DNA from: Opitutales bacterium
GTDB lineage: Bacteria > Verrucomicrobiota > Verrucomicrobiia > Opitutales > JAFGAQ01
Assembly: GCA_022361075.1 (NCBI GenBank)
Contig: JAKSBQ010000252.1
Location: forward strand, 1 to 37,949
Length of the DNA: 37,949 bases
Reading direction: 5' to 3'
Part shown: positions 15,924 to 24,722 of the stretch, piece by piece
Position numbering within the stretch: the first letter of the stretch is position 1
How the letters are laid out: every line of letters starts with the position of its first letter
Made by a program: the position numbers and the translations under genes
The notes under the pieces: model-generated
Told to the model about the DNA's origin: nothing
The model's database searches: none
The model's input: the letters and a program-made list of their open reading frames with translations, nothing else

Positions 15924-17483
15924 CTAATGCTCCGGAGACTCGCTAAACTCCAGATTTGCATCTTCACCAGTTCGGCAATAAAGATCCTGCCAATAACGAA
16001 TTTGTTCACCTCTTCGCTCGATCATCCGGTCCAGCTGTTCCTGTGTGAAACGCCATTTCCAGTTACCCGAAGCTGTTCCCGGAGTGTTGAATCTCGCCCA
16101 GGAGGAAAGATCCAGCAAGTCCTGCAGAGGAACTACTGCGAGGTTGGAGACCGTTGCGAAGGCCGCCTGAATCATCGGCCAGGCGGAGTGCGAACTCTCT
16201 GTTTTAAAGTAAGATCTCACCCTTTGTTTCTGCTCACCGGAAGACGATGCAAGCCAACCTCTGGTTGTGTCATTGTCATGTGTTCCGGTATAAACCACTG
16301 AGTTTCGCTCAAAACAATGAGGTAAATTGACTTGATTGCGATCATGCCCGAATCCAAATTGCAAAATCTTCATCCCCGGCAAGCCAAAGGAGGTCCTCAG
16401 TTTGTAAACATCCTCGGTGATGTATCCGAGATCTTCTGCGATGAGTTTGGCTAGTGGAATTTTTGAGTTAATCGCCTTAAAAAACTCCTCTCCGGGAGCC
16501 CTCAACCAATCACCCACACGAGCATCACTTGCACCAGATTTCACAGCCCAGTAGGAGTCAAAACCTCTAAAATGATCCAGACGGATCACGTCATAAATTC
16601 GGAAACTGCGGCCCACACGATTCAACCACCAATCAAATCCGGTCTTTTGGTGAAGTTCCCAATCATACAATGGATTACCCCAAAGTTGACCAAATTCTGA
16701 AAAATAGTCCGGTGGAACCCCTGATACGGTTATCTGACGTCCCTCACCGTCTAGCATGAACAACTCAGGGTCTTGCCAGCAGTCGGCGCTATCGTAAGAC
16801 ACATAAATCGGAAGATCTCCGATGATCTGGATCTCTTTCTCATGCGCCGCACAACGCAGTTCGTGCCACTGCTGGTAAAAACAATATTGATAAAAACGCT
16901 GTCGATTTGCTTCGGCTAGAATTTCATCGGAATGAGACTGCTCCTTCGCGGATTCCCAGTTGCGAAGTTCGATACTCCATTGGTGCCAGGGTATCCCACC
17001 ATTCGCTAACTTTAGAGCCATAAACAAGACGTAGGGCTCCAGCCAATCGGCTTCAGCCTTGATGAACTCTTCGTAAGTCTGAAAACCGAGAGGGGATGGG
17101 TTCTCAAAAAACCGATCCGACGCCAGACTCAGGATGTTCCAAAACAGCTTGTAGACTTCGCCATACGCCACCTCCTGTTCAGGTAAATTGGTCAGTGGCT
17201 CCACCCATTCCTCATCAACAAAGCCCTTCTCGATTAGGTCCTCTAAATCTATAAAATAAGGATTACCCGCGAAGGAAGAAAAAGATTGATAAGGGGAATC
17301 TCCGTATCCGGTCGGCCCAACAGGACAGATTTGCCAATAGGAAAATTTATGCTCGTGCAGGAAATCAATAAACTTACGCGCTCCCTCACCCATGTTCCCT
17401 ATACCAAATCGGCTGGGCAACGACGAGAGGTGCGCCAGCACTCCCGACGCTCTACGGGTTAACCATATGTTAGGGTTTTCCAT
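15924..17483 (-). CDS. malQ: 4-alpha-glucanotransferase (amylomaltase)
   Basis: A 519-residue cytosolic GH77 enzyme that transfers glucan segments between maltodextrins, releasing glucose. The family start RASGVLAHLSSLPSRFGIG and the loop QICPVGPTGYGDSPYQSFS are present. The three catalytic residues are visible: nucleophile Asp-303 in IRLDHFRG, acid/base Glu-350 in IAEDLGYIT and Asp-403 in THDND. Length is that of the short bacterial amylomaltases. It is the first gene of a unit with the downstream sugar symporter. A candidate structured RNA with a terminator lies on the same strand about 245 bp upstream. Confidence 0.94.
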   Translation of the reverse strand: MENPNIWLTRRASGVLAHLSSLPSRFGIGNMGEGARKFIDFLHEHKFSYWQICPVGPTGYGDSPYQSFSSFAGNPYFIDLEDLIEKGFVDEEWVEPLTNLPEQEVAYGEVYKLFWNILSLASDRFFENPSPLGFQTYEEFIKAEADWLEPYVLFMALKLANGGIPWHQWSIELRNWESAKEQSHSDEILAEANRQRFYQYCFYQQWHELRCAAHEKEIQIIGDLPIYVSYDSADCWQDPELFMLDGEGRQITVSGVPPDYFSEFGQLWGNPLYDWELHQKTGFDWWLNRVGRSFRIYDVIRLDHFRGFDSYWAVKSGASDARVGDWLRAPGEEFFKAINSKIPLAKLIAEDLGYITEDVYKLRTSFGLPGMKILQFGFGHDRNQVNLPHCFERNSVVYTGTHDNDTTRGWLASSSGEQKQRVRSYFKTESSHSAWPMIQAAFATVSNLAVVPLQDLLDLSSWARFNTPGTASGNWKWRFTQEQLDRMIERRGEQIRYWQDLYCRTGEDANLEFSESPEH

Positions 17484-17728
17484 GTCTAATAAAATTCTGA
17501 ATAAAAGTCCTCAAGGGTGCGGGCGGGGAGCCTTGATTGCAGATAACTCCCAACAAAGGGGATGGATGTTGAACACCCGCACACCTTGTGAGCCATCGTT
17601 GATGACTAAGAGAAAGCTATTTCCACTTCCAACTGATTTCCATTACCGCTTCCGTAAGTATTCCGATAACTAACGGACAAATCTTAGGCGCCTCTTGAAA
17701 GCTCATTGCTATCTTAAATTCGAGCTAT
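17484..17728. other. Non-coding interval upstream of malQ
   Basis: The 245 bp between the malQ start and the upstream terminator hold no gene I can support. A 29-codon minus-strand frame exists but has no distinguishing features. This interval should contain the malQ promoter if the upstream terminator is efficient. Confidence 0.35.
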
Positions 17729-17759
17729 AAAAAAGGGACCTGCCCCTCCGCAGATCCCT
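17729..17759 (-). terminator. Minus-strand rho-independent terminator of the candidate RNA
   Basis: Read on the minus strand, AGGGATCTGC and GCAGGTCCCT (complements of 17750-17759 and 17734-17743) form a 10-bp stem with one U-G wobble around a 6-nt loop, followed by six T residues. The wobble pairs only in this orientation, which supports minus-strand use. Confidence 0.85.
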
Positions 17760-17890
17760 CAAAGTGCATCCTTTTAACCCCTCTTAGTCATTCTTCAAGA
17801 ACCCCAAAAATTAGGCCCCCAAATACCGCCTACTACTGACTAGATGCACCACAGCAGGCTTTGATCAACACCTAAAACGTCGATCCATTT
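17729..17890 (-). ncRNA. Candidate structured RNA, function unknown
   Basis: On the minus strand this stretch folds into several helices and ends in a terminator. Hairpin 1: complement of 17863-17870 with 17878-17885 (8 bp, two G-U). Long-range helix: 17837-17849 (TGACTA plus GATGCAC) pairs with 17785-17790 and 17764-17770, 13 bp in all, with a 14-nt bulge on one side. Inside it, 17812-17816 pairs with 17828-17832. I do not recognise a known RNA class. It could be a small RNA from the 3' region of the DAHP synthase gene, an independent sRNA, or a leader element acting on malQ. No similarity search or folding program was run. Confidence 0.5.
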
Positions 17891-18133
17891 GCACAGTTTT
17901 TCAAATAAGACCTCACGGACTTTTCCTAACTTCGCCTACACATTTCTTAGAAATCTAGCTTCACCAGCCCTGACGAACGGAATTCTTTTCCATTTCTTGA
18001 AAGCACAGCTCTACTTTTTTACCCACGTATCAATCCGCTACGGAATACAGTCGATTCTGGATTCTTTTGGGGGTTAATAAGAATGAAAAAAACAATTGTT
18101 TACGAGAGAACAACTCTTACCAAGGCACGCAAA

Positions 18134-19165
18134 CTAACTGCGACCTAATGATGAAATCACTTCAACATCCTTAATCAATCGGCCCAACTTCTCGGGAGTG
18201 ATCGCTTGTTTTGGGTCATCGCCGATCCCTGTGGCAGGATCAATGTGGGCCTCGATGTTCAAGCCATCTGCTCCGTATGCAATCGCCGCTTTGGAGGAAT
18301 GAGGCACAAACTCGCCTCTGCCCACAGCGTGAGAAGGATCATAAATCACAGGAGCCCAGGTTTTCCGTTTCAAAAGAGGAATGATGGACTCGTCCGGGTG
18401 GTTACGGTAATCGTCCAAACCAGGGAGAGTGCCCCGTGGGCAAAGCATCACATTCGGATTCCCTCCTGCAGCAACGTACTCAGCAGCTGCAATAAATTCA
18501 TCAATAGGAGCCATGTGCCGACCTCGTTTGAGAAGCACGAGTGTCTCGGTATTCTGAGTCTTTTGCCCAATTTCCTTCAACAGCGAATAGTTGAGCGCGT
18601 TGCGGGTGCCTATTTGCAAAATCTCTACTTTCGCCTCCAGAGCCATATCCAACTGCCAGCCGTCCATCACTTCGATGTTCAGTGGCAGACCTGTTCGATC
18701 TCTTGCTTCGAGTATGAGCTCGAGTGCTGCAGTATCGCCCTGGTAAGAGTAAGGAACTGTTCTTGGCTTCCAGACGCCTCCTCGGAGGACCTGAGCACCT
18801 GCTTCTTTCACCGCCTCAGCAGTTTCGTACAAAGCGTTAGGATTCTGTGGGTCGACCGTACAAGGGCCGGCAATGACCAGGATGTCTTTTTTGATCCGAC
18901 AACCGTTGATTTCTATCGGATGAGAGGCCAACTCACCTCTGAGATCCATGAGTTTGTAAGCTGACTCGATCCGATCCACCCGGTCGACATAAGGCAACCC
19001 GATGAGACGATTAAACATCAACTCATGCTGCTCATCACCGAGGATCGCATACACACAGCGATGCGCACCAACAATCACCTGAATTCGGCAGTCGAACTCT
19101 GCAACAATAGCTTCAACCTCTGCTAGCTGAGCATCGGTCAGTTTTAGTTCCTTGGAAATAATCAT
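18134..19165 (-). CDS. aroF: 3-deoxy-7-phosphoheptulonate (DAHP) synthase, type I-beta
   Basis: A 343-residue metal-dependent enzyme that condenses phosphoenolpyruvate and erythrose 4-phosphate in the first step of aromatic amino-acid synthesis. The N-terminal 70 residues resemble the ferredoxin-like regulatory domain of Thermotoga-type enzymes (feedback by Tyr/Phe in that family). The barrel follows, with VIAGPCTVD, GGVWKPRT, EVMDGWQLD, QIGTRNALNY, LLKRGRHM, the metal-ligand CPRGT and DPSHAVGR motifs, and the C-terminal GADGLNIEAH. Length is normal. It ends about 375 bp before a minus-strand terminator, so its transcript may include the candidate RNA. The 72 bp to the upstream DUF2851 gene allow, but do not prove, co-transcription. 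Confidence 0.93.
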   Translation of the reverse strand: MIISKELKLTDAQLAEVEAIVAEFDCRIQVIVGAHRCVYAILGDEQHELMFNRLIGLPYVDRVDRIESAYKLMDLRGELASHPIEINGCRIKKDILVIAGPCTVDPQNPNALYETAEAVKEAGAQVLRGGVWKPRTVPYSYQGDTAALELILEARDRTGLPLNIEVMDGWQLDMALEAKVEILQIGTRNALNYSLLKEIGQKTQNTETLVLLKRGRHMAPIDEFIAAAEYVAAGGNPNVMLCPRGTLPGLDDYRNHPDESIIPLLKRKTWAPVIYDPSHAVGRGEFVPHSSKAAIAYGADGLNIEAHIDPATGIGDDPKQAITPEKLGRLIKDVEVISSLGRS

Positions 19166-19237
19166 GACTTAAGTCGCCCCAATTTTTGAAAGAAGGGAGA
19201 TACACAAAAACACTGCCCTCAAAAACTGTCAAACTCG

Positions 19238-20440
19238 TCAATATTCCGCTTCGAACCCTACCTGAAGCAGGCCCTGAATCCACCCGTTACAACAAACAGC
19301 ACCTTTCACTCCTGCAATGGAGCTGGATTGGAGATAACTCAGGAGCAAATCCGGGGCGTCTCCCAAATACCAAACGTACCATTCCGGGAAAAGATCTATA
19401 TTGAGTTTCGCAGATATCAGTGGCAACACCGCATCGACACAAAGGGTATGAATGCGGGTGCCCCCAATTGCTTCCTGAAAAATCTTCTTTTTAATCAGTT
19501 CATTCAGCTCTGGAATTTCGTAGAAAGCTCTCATTCTTTTGAGATTCCCCAGGTCAATCGGAGCATGATCCAAATCTCGGGAGAAAAAATGGGCGAAAGC
19601 GAGCTCTAGCAGTTTTTCCGGCCAGTTGAGTTCTTTATTCAATATATCGCCGTAGCTCTTCAGTCTTTTCAGGGGATGATTTGCAGGCCGGATTCCCCTC
19701 AGTTTCCATTGACCCATCTTTTTCCGATAGATCGTTTCAGCCTCCCATTCTTTGGTCTTTCCAAGAGGAAATTCTAGCGCAATACGATGCATCGGCACCC
19801 GATTTCTCCGGTAGCCGAGAACTTCAAGCGCATACTGATGGCAAACCTCTTTCCAACTCTCTGATTTCAGTCGAGAAGTCGCTAGCCGTCTTTTTTGCTC
19901 CCAGCGAATCCGAGCCTTTTCCCAAAGAAGCAAATGCTCTTCTTTTGGCGACCCAATCGTTTGAAGTGTATTAGCCCATTCCGGTAGCTTCTCGTCCTGT
20001 GACTGGGTTTGATCCAAAAAGTAACGTGTTACGAGAGTCTCAAGATCTTCTTCCAAGTAAGGCAGTAACACCAGACTATCAGTCGGATGAGAAAACCTCT
20101 CCGAGGCCCTGAAAAGCGTAACATGAAGAATCACGTCGGCGTAATTCACATCTGCACGATGCCGATGCCTGTTCCAGTCCTCCGGATAGAGATGAACTTC
20201 GATATCCCCTACCAGTTTTCTTCCGCAGATTTTGATGGTTGCTTGCTTGAAGTCCGGACCTTCAAGGGTATTCCATCGGCCGGGATTCACGATTTCGACA
20301 GGATCACCATCCTGGGTCGTTAAATGCGTGCACTTGAAATTTTGTTCAGACCAAAGCTGTTGAACTACTTTTTCAGCGATACTCAGGGAACCATAATATC
20401 CCTGTATTTCTGCAAGTGTGTTCGAAGAAGCTTGAAGCAT
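19238..20440 (-). CDS. DUF2851 family protein
   Basis: A 400-residue protein of the uncharacterised DUF2851 family. The recognisable core is NPGRWNTLEGPDFKQATI, GDIEVHLYPEDWNRH and NYADVILHVTLF (about 50-115). The PDF...GDIEVH arrangement has the look of a PD-(D/E)XK nuclease core, which is inference. The C-terminal two thirds is helical with many basic residues, and ends with cysteines (AVCCNGW). It lies 31 bp after the VC0807-family gene on the same strand, and could be translated from the same transcript. Its biological role is unknown. Confidence 0.78.
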   Translation of the reverse strand: MLQASSNTLAEIQGYYGSLSIAEKVVQQLWSEQNFKCTHLTTQDGDPVEIVNPGRWNTLEGPDFKQATIKICGRKLVGDIEVHLYPEDWNRHRHRADVNYADVILHVTLFRASERFSHPTDSLVLLPYLEEDLETLVTRYFLDQTQSQDEKLPEWANTLQTIGSPKEEHLLLWEKARIRWEQKRRLATSRLKSESWKEVCHQYALEVLGYRRNRVPMHRIALEFPLGKTKEWEAETIYRKKMGQWKLRGIRPANHPLKRLKSYGDILNKELNWPEKLLELAFAHFFSRDLDHAPIDLGNLKRMRAFYEIPELNELIKKKIFQEAIGGTRIHTLCVDAVLPLISAKLNIDLFPEWYVWYLGDAPDLLLSYLQSSSIAGVKGAVCCNGWIQGLLQVGFEAEY

Positions 20441-20471
20441 CGTTGAGATTGGTTTGAAGGCGGACCAAAAA

Positions 20472-21194
20472 TTAGTCCTCTTTCAAACCAACCATAACTT
20501 CCTCCATCGTCAACCCCGCATGAATGCGAATTCCACGAATAATAGTCCAAAGCGCCAAAATCATGACGATCATACTCGGTATGACGATCACAACCATGCT
20601 CCAAGCCCACATGCCACTGATTTCCTGGTTAAATAGTTCTTTGTTCACGGCTGGGTGAGTTTTGACCATGATTCGAGCCAGCGTGTAATTCAAAATCGAA
20701 CTCACCAGGAATGAACCCCCAAGCAGCCAGGTGGAGCGTTTCAAAGTTAAATCGAACTGATTCTTTTTCCCGCTGGCTTCGAGCTTCTCATCGATCAGAT
20801 CCACTTTCAGAATTTTCGGATTATAGAGCAGGGTTTTGACCAGCGGGTATGGAGTCCACATCGAAATGACCACAATCAACCCGATGATCGCGGGTATCGC
20901 GGCCTCCTTCACCGCAATCCACTTCGGAGGAAGTTCCAAAAGCCCAATCACGCCAGTTAGTAAAACGTTTACTAATCCGAGAATGGAGAAAATATTCACT
21001 CGCTTCGCAACGATCAAATCTTTGAGGCCAAATCCGATTGGAAACGCCAAAGCTAACACCAGGACCGCCGTGGAACTGAGAGGCAACCACTCATCCCCTT
21101 TTTTGAGAATCAAAATGGGGATCAATAGATTGAAAATCAGATCGGTGAACGCCTGGTTCGAGGATGGAGCTGAAGCTTCGCCTTTTTTACTCAT
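20472..21194 (-). CDS. VC0807-family membrane protein
   Basis: A 240-residue integral membrane protein with about six hydrophobic segments. The sequence FNLLIPILILKKG, LALAFPIGFGLKDLI, NIFSILGLVNVLLTGVIGLL and IAVKEAAIPAIIGL matches the pattern I know from the VC0807 family, which is related in outline to intracellular septation protein A; the function is not established. I start at the ATG at 21192-21194 (MSKKGEAS). A 23-residue extension to 21263 contains Cys-rich, non-membrane sequence and is doubtful. It probably forms a transcript with the DUF2851 gene. Confidence 0.72.
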   Translation of the reverse strand: MSKKGEASAPSSNQAFTDLIFNLLIPILILKKGDEWLPLSSTAVLVLALAFPIGFGLKDLIVAKRVNIFSILGLVNVLLTGVIGLLELPPKWIAVKEAAIPAIIGLIVVISMWTPYPLVKTLLYNPKILKVDLIDEKLEASGKKNQFDLTLKRSTWLLGGSFLVSSILNYTLARIMVKTHPAVNKELFNQEISGMWAWSMVVIVIPSMIVMILALWTIIRGIRIHAGLTMEEVMVGLKED

Positions 21195-21352
21195 AACTGT
21201 TGGGAATGGTGTAGTCTTGAAATTCTTACATTCATCACAAGTTCGAGCGACCTCAGAAGGCAAGCTATTCTTATGTTTCCAAAGCCTGCATATTCGCGTT
21301 GGACAGATCAGGGCCGATCAATTTGAATCATCTATTTAAAGAAAAGAGCAAA

Positions 21353-22003
21353 ATGTCCACAAGCCGACCCACACGTTGTCTCATCACCGCAGGACCCACT
21401 CGCGAATTCATTGACCCCGTTAGGTTCATCAGTAACCCATCGAGTGGAAAAATGGGGTATGCCCTTGCTCAAGCCGCTCACAATCGAGGTTGGGAAGTGA
21501 CTTTGATTTCAGGCCCCGTACAAATCAAAGAGCCAGAGGGCCCGAGCTGCGTCCATGTGATCAGTGGACAGGAAATGCACGATGCTTGCCACCAACATTT
21601 CCAGAACTGCGATGTGCTGATCATGACCGCTGCGGTAACCGACATGCGCTCCAAAATGACTTTTTCGCAAAAACAAAAGAAAAAGGACATCAGTTGGACG
21701 CTCGAATTTGAGCAGGTGGTGGACATCCTGAAATCACTTTCCATTAGGAAAAAGAATCAACTAATGGTAGGATTCGCCGCAGAGACGCAAAATCTGGAAG
21801 AATATGCACTTCGAAAATTGGAGGAAAAGGATCTCGACTACATCGTCGCAAACGACGTAAGCGAAAAGGGAGCAGGTTTTGAATCCGATCACAATCACGT
21901 CCACATCTACGGGAAAACGAAAGATGCCATTCAACTCGGTCCTAGTCCTAAAATCAAAATTGCCGAAGGAATCCTTGATCACATCGCAAAGTCCGTTACG
22001 TAA
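21353..22003 (+). CDS. coaB: Phosphopantothenate-cysteine ligase (stand-alone CoaB)
   Basis: A 216-residue protein equal to the C-terminal half of the usual bifunctional CoaBC (Dfp). It joins 4'-phosphopantothenate to cysteine in coenzyme A synthesis. Seen motifs: [45 protein letters not shown] and [12 protein letters not shown] with the lysine region downstream ([11 protein letters not shown]). No CoaC flavoprotein domain precedes it, so the decarboxylase must be encoded elsewhere. The ATG at 21353 follows an AAAGAGC-like purine run; an earlier start at 21299 would overlap non-conserved sequence. The kinase gene starts 12 bp after its stop, indicating an operon. Confidence 0.88.
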   Translation: MSTSRPTRCLITAGPTREFIDPVRFISNPSSGKMGYALAQAAHNRGWEVTLISGPVQIKEPEGPSCVHVISGQEMHDACHQHFQNCDVLIMTAAVTDMRSKMTFSQKQKKKDISWTLEFEQVVDILKSLSIRKKNQLMVGFAAETQNLEEYALRKLEEKDLDYIVANDVSEKGAGFESDHNHVHIYGKTKDAIQLGPSPKIKIAEGILDHIAKSVT

Positions 22004-22015
22004 AATACACTAAAC

Positions 22016-23194
22016 GTGAAAACGAGAAACTCCAGTTCCCTGAACCGTGTCCTTGGCCATCTGGACAATTTGGACACCACCAATCTGACCATTCTGGTTC
22101 AAAGATTGGCAAAAGAACGCGAATTACTGGAAAAGGTTTTCAACTCGATCAAAGACGGTATCCTCGTACTCGATCACACTGGCATCATCCAGTATGCCAA
22201 TCAATCCAGTCTCGAACTCGTCGGTTTATCCGAACAGGACATTGGCGAGACCGTACTCACCGACAAATGGCCCGATCTCAATCGGTGGATCGATATTCAA
22301 GCCCTGGACGATCCTTTGGAAACTTCCACTGCGGTCACCAGGGAAATCGAAATGACCTATCCTCAACAACGCTTTGTCAGGCTTTTCCTCATGCCATTGA
22401 AGCTTTCAACAAGCTCTACCCGAATGAGTTTTCTCATTGTGCTCACCGACATCACCGAGCAAAAAGAAACCACACTGGAAACTATCGAAAGTGAGAAAAT
22501 CGCCTCCATCATCATGCTCGCCGCTGGTGTCGCTCACGAAATCGGGAATCCACTCAATTCGCTCACCATCCACCTCCAGTTGATCGAAAGAAAACTTGAG
22601 CAGCTTGAGAAAAGTACTGCGACTGAGCGTATCGAAAAATCTATCAAAGTTTGTGAAGAGGAGATCAAGCGTTTGGACGGTATCATCACCCACTTCCTGG
22701 GAGCTATTCGGGACAACCCGCCTGATTTCCAGGATGTCGATCTGATCAATGTAATTGAAGAGGTCGTGGGCCTGCAGGAAGAAAGCCTTCAGAAGAACAA
22801 AATTGACCTCAACGTCGAGATCGACCAACCGACCCCACTCATTCTCGCAGACGTCAATCAGGTCAAACAGGTTATCTACAATGTTCTGAAAAATGCAGTT
22901 GAGGCGATGCCCAGCGGAGGAATCATCAAAATCAAACCTCAAAGCGACGACGAGTTTGTGTCTATCTTAATCGCCGACACCGGAGCTGGCATCGACCACG
23001 AAGATCTCTCCAAGATCTTTCAGCCCTACTTCACTACTAAAAAATCCGGCACTGGCCTCGGAATGATGGTGGTCAACCGAATCATGCGCGCGCATGGAGC
23101 AAAAATCGGAATCGATAGCAAAAAAGGGAAAGGCACAGTCGTCACCCTCCAGTTTCCACAAAAACACCGGCGAGTCAGGCTTCTACAGGAATAA
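22016..23194 (+). CDS. NtrB-like cytosolic PAS histidine kinase
   Basis: A 392-residue sensor kinase without membrane segments. A PAS domain (about 40-145; IKDGILVLDHTGIIQYAN) is followed by the dimerisation/phosphoacceptor domain with His-174 in GVAHEIGNPLNSL, then the ATPase domain with N-box VLKNAVEAMP, G1 DTGAGID and G2 GTGLGMMVV. It should phosphorylate the NtrC-like regulator encoded next. It begins with GTG 12 bp after coaB. The short helical N-terminus may act as a coiled coil. The signal is unknown; as the protein is soluble, it probably senses a cytosolic cue or a partner protein. Confidence 0.9.
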   Translation: MKTRNSSSLNRVLGHLDNLDTTNLTILVQRLAKERELLEKVFNSIKDGILVLDHTGIIQYANQSSLELVGLSEQDIGETVLTDKWPDLNRWIDIQALDDPLETSTAVTREIEMTYPQQRFVRLFLMPLKLSTSSTRMSFLIVLTDITEQKETTLETIESEKIASIIMLAAGVAHEIGNPLNSLTIHLQLIERKLEQLEKSTATERIEKSIKVCEEEIKRLDGIITHFLGAIRDNPPDFQDVDLINVIEEVVGLQEESLQKNKIDLNVEIDQPTPLILADVNQVKQVIYNVLKNAVEAMPSGGIIKIKPQSDDEFVSILIADTGAGIDHEDLSKIFQPYFTTKKSGTGLGMMVVNRIMRAHGAKIGIDSKKGKGTVVTLQFPQKHRRVRLLQE

Positions 23195-23306
23195 AATCGG
23201 TAAGCTCAACCCATCCAGCACTTCCAATTCCTGATCATTTCAAGCTTGTGGATTCGCAGATAACCGTGACATAGTGACACGCCTACGAAACCTAATTTCA
23301 TTAAAA

Positions 23307-24698
23307 ATGCCCGCTAATCTACTTATTGTTGACGACGAACGACACACCCGAGAAGGGCTCGAAGCAGCACTTGAGGATCAATATGAAGTCTACCTCGCAA
23401 GCAATGCGGAAGAAGCCTTCAACCTGATGGAAGCTGAATCATTTGACGTCGTTTTGACCGATCTTCGCATGGCTGGCAAATCAGGAATGAAGGTCATTGA
23501 TGAGGCTCTCACAAAGTCTTACCAACCCGTCTGCATCATGATGACCGCTTACGGCAACATCGAGACCGCCGTTGAAGCGATGAAGCGTGGCGCCTACGAT
23601 TTCATGACCAAACCGGTGAATCTCGAAAAGCTCGAGATCATGATCGCCCGTGCCCTCCGATCCAAGAATTTGGAAAAGGAAAACAAGGTACTTCACGAAC
23701 GCCTGGATCAGAAATTCAGCCTCCCCGGAATCATTGGAAACGCCCCTGCTCTCAAGCTCGTGCTGGACCGTGTGAAGCTGGTCGCTCCATCCAAGGCCGC
23801 AGTTCTCCTAGAAGGTGAAACCGGAACAGGAAAGGAGCTAATTGCTCAATCCATCCATCAAAACAGCCCGAGAGCGAAAAAACCTTTTGTCGCGGTTCAT
23901 TGTGCAGCTCTTGCCGCAAATCTGCTTGAGAGCGAACTCTTCGGGCATGAAAAAGGAGCTTTCACAGGAGCCTCGGAGAAGAGAATTGGACGATTCGAAG
24001 CCGCTGATGGTGGAACTTTGTTTCTGGATGAAATCGGCGAAATCGACGCGTCCACGCAAGTGAAACTTCTGAGATTTCTGGACAGCAAATCCTTCGAACG
24101 CATCGGCAGCAACAAGCCGATCAACGTCGATGTGCGTCTGGTTTGCGCAACAAATCGTAATTTAAAAAAAATGGCGGAAAAGGGTGGATTTCGCGATGAC
24201 CTACTCTACCGCTTGAATACTATCACACTCAACCTTCCGGCCCTTCGAGAACGTAAGGATGACATACCAATTCTCCTTAACCACTACATCAAATTTTTTG
24301 CGCAAGAAAATGAGCTACCGCCAGCCCAGCTGGCACCCGATGCGGTCTCTGCGCTTCAAGCTTACAAATGGCCAGGGAATATTCGGGAATTGAGAAACTT
24401 CTGCGAAAACATTGTGGTCCTGCACCAAGGCCGCATCGTCTCTGAATTCGATTTGGAACCGCGTTTCGTCACTGATCAAACAACGGGTTGTGAAAACCCA
24501 GCGCAAGTTCCCACTGGATTGTCGATGGAGAACAACGAAAAACGGCTTCTGCACAACGCACTCATTCAGACTAAAGGTAACAAAACACAGGCTGCAAAGC
24601 TTCTAGGCATCAGTAGACGTACACTTCACCGAAAACTCTTACAGTGGCCCGAGCTGGACTGTAATTCGAAAGCCGAAAAAGACGATACTGACACCTAA
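23307..24698 (+). CDS. NtrC-family sigma-54 response regulator
   Basis: A 463-residue regulator with three domains. The receiver (1-115) has VDDE at 8-11, phosphoacceptor Asp-52 in LTDLRM and the KP near 103. The AAA+ domain has Walker A GETGTGKE, the sigma-54 contact loop GHEKGAFTGA, Walker B GGTLFLDEIGE and the arginine-finger region GFRDDLLYRLN. The C-terminal Fis-type helix-turn-helix is NKTQAAKLLGISRRTLHRKL. Phosphorylation by the upstream kinase would let it activate sigma-54 promoters. I prefer ATG 23307 (MPANLLIVDDE) to a GTG at 23274. No clear -24/-12 promoter was found near it, so its targets are unknown. Confidence 0.92.
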   Translation: MPANLLIVDDERHTREGLEAALEDQYEVYLASNAEEAFNLMEAESFDVVLTDLRMAGKSGMKVIDEALTKSYQPVCIMMTAYGNIETAVEAMKRGAYDFMTKPVNLEKLEIMIARALRSKNLEKENKVLHERLDQKFSLPGIIGNAPALKLVLDRVKLVAPSKAAVLLEGETGTGKELIAQSIHQNSPRAKKPFVAVHCAALAANLLESELFGHEKGAFTGASEKRIGRFEAADGGTLFLDEIGEIDASTQVKLLRFLDSKSFERIGSNKPINVDVRLVCATNRNLKKMAEKGGFRDDLLYRLNTITLNLPALRERKDDIPILLNHYIKFFAQENELPPAQLAPDAVSALQAYKWPGNIRELRNFCENIVVLHQGRIVSEFDLEPRFVTDQTTGCENPAQVPTGLSMENNEKRLLHNALIQTKGNKTQAAKLLGISRRTLHRKLLQWPELDCNSKAEKDDTDT

Positions 24699-24722
24699 CC
24701 GAACTCCTTTTCTTTTGTCGCG

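Noticed and set aside
17911-17927. RNase P RNA conserved region (AGGAAAAGTCCGTGAG on the minus strand)
   Set aside because: Only this short likeness to the GAGGAAAGTCC element is seen; the other conserved RNase P blocks are absent.
18040-18133. tmRNA (words resembling CTGGATTC and GCAAAC)
   Set aside because: There is no tRNA-like 3' end, no T-arm sequence and no tag-coding frame nearby.
18206-18964. 252-codon plus-strand frame antisense to the DAHP synthase gene
   Set aside because: It is fully contained in a confidently identified gene on the other strand and shows no family features.
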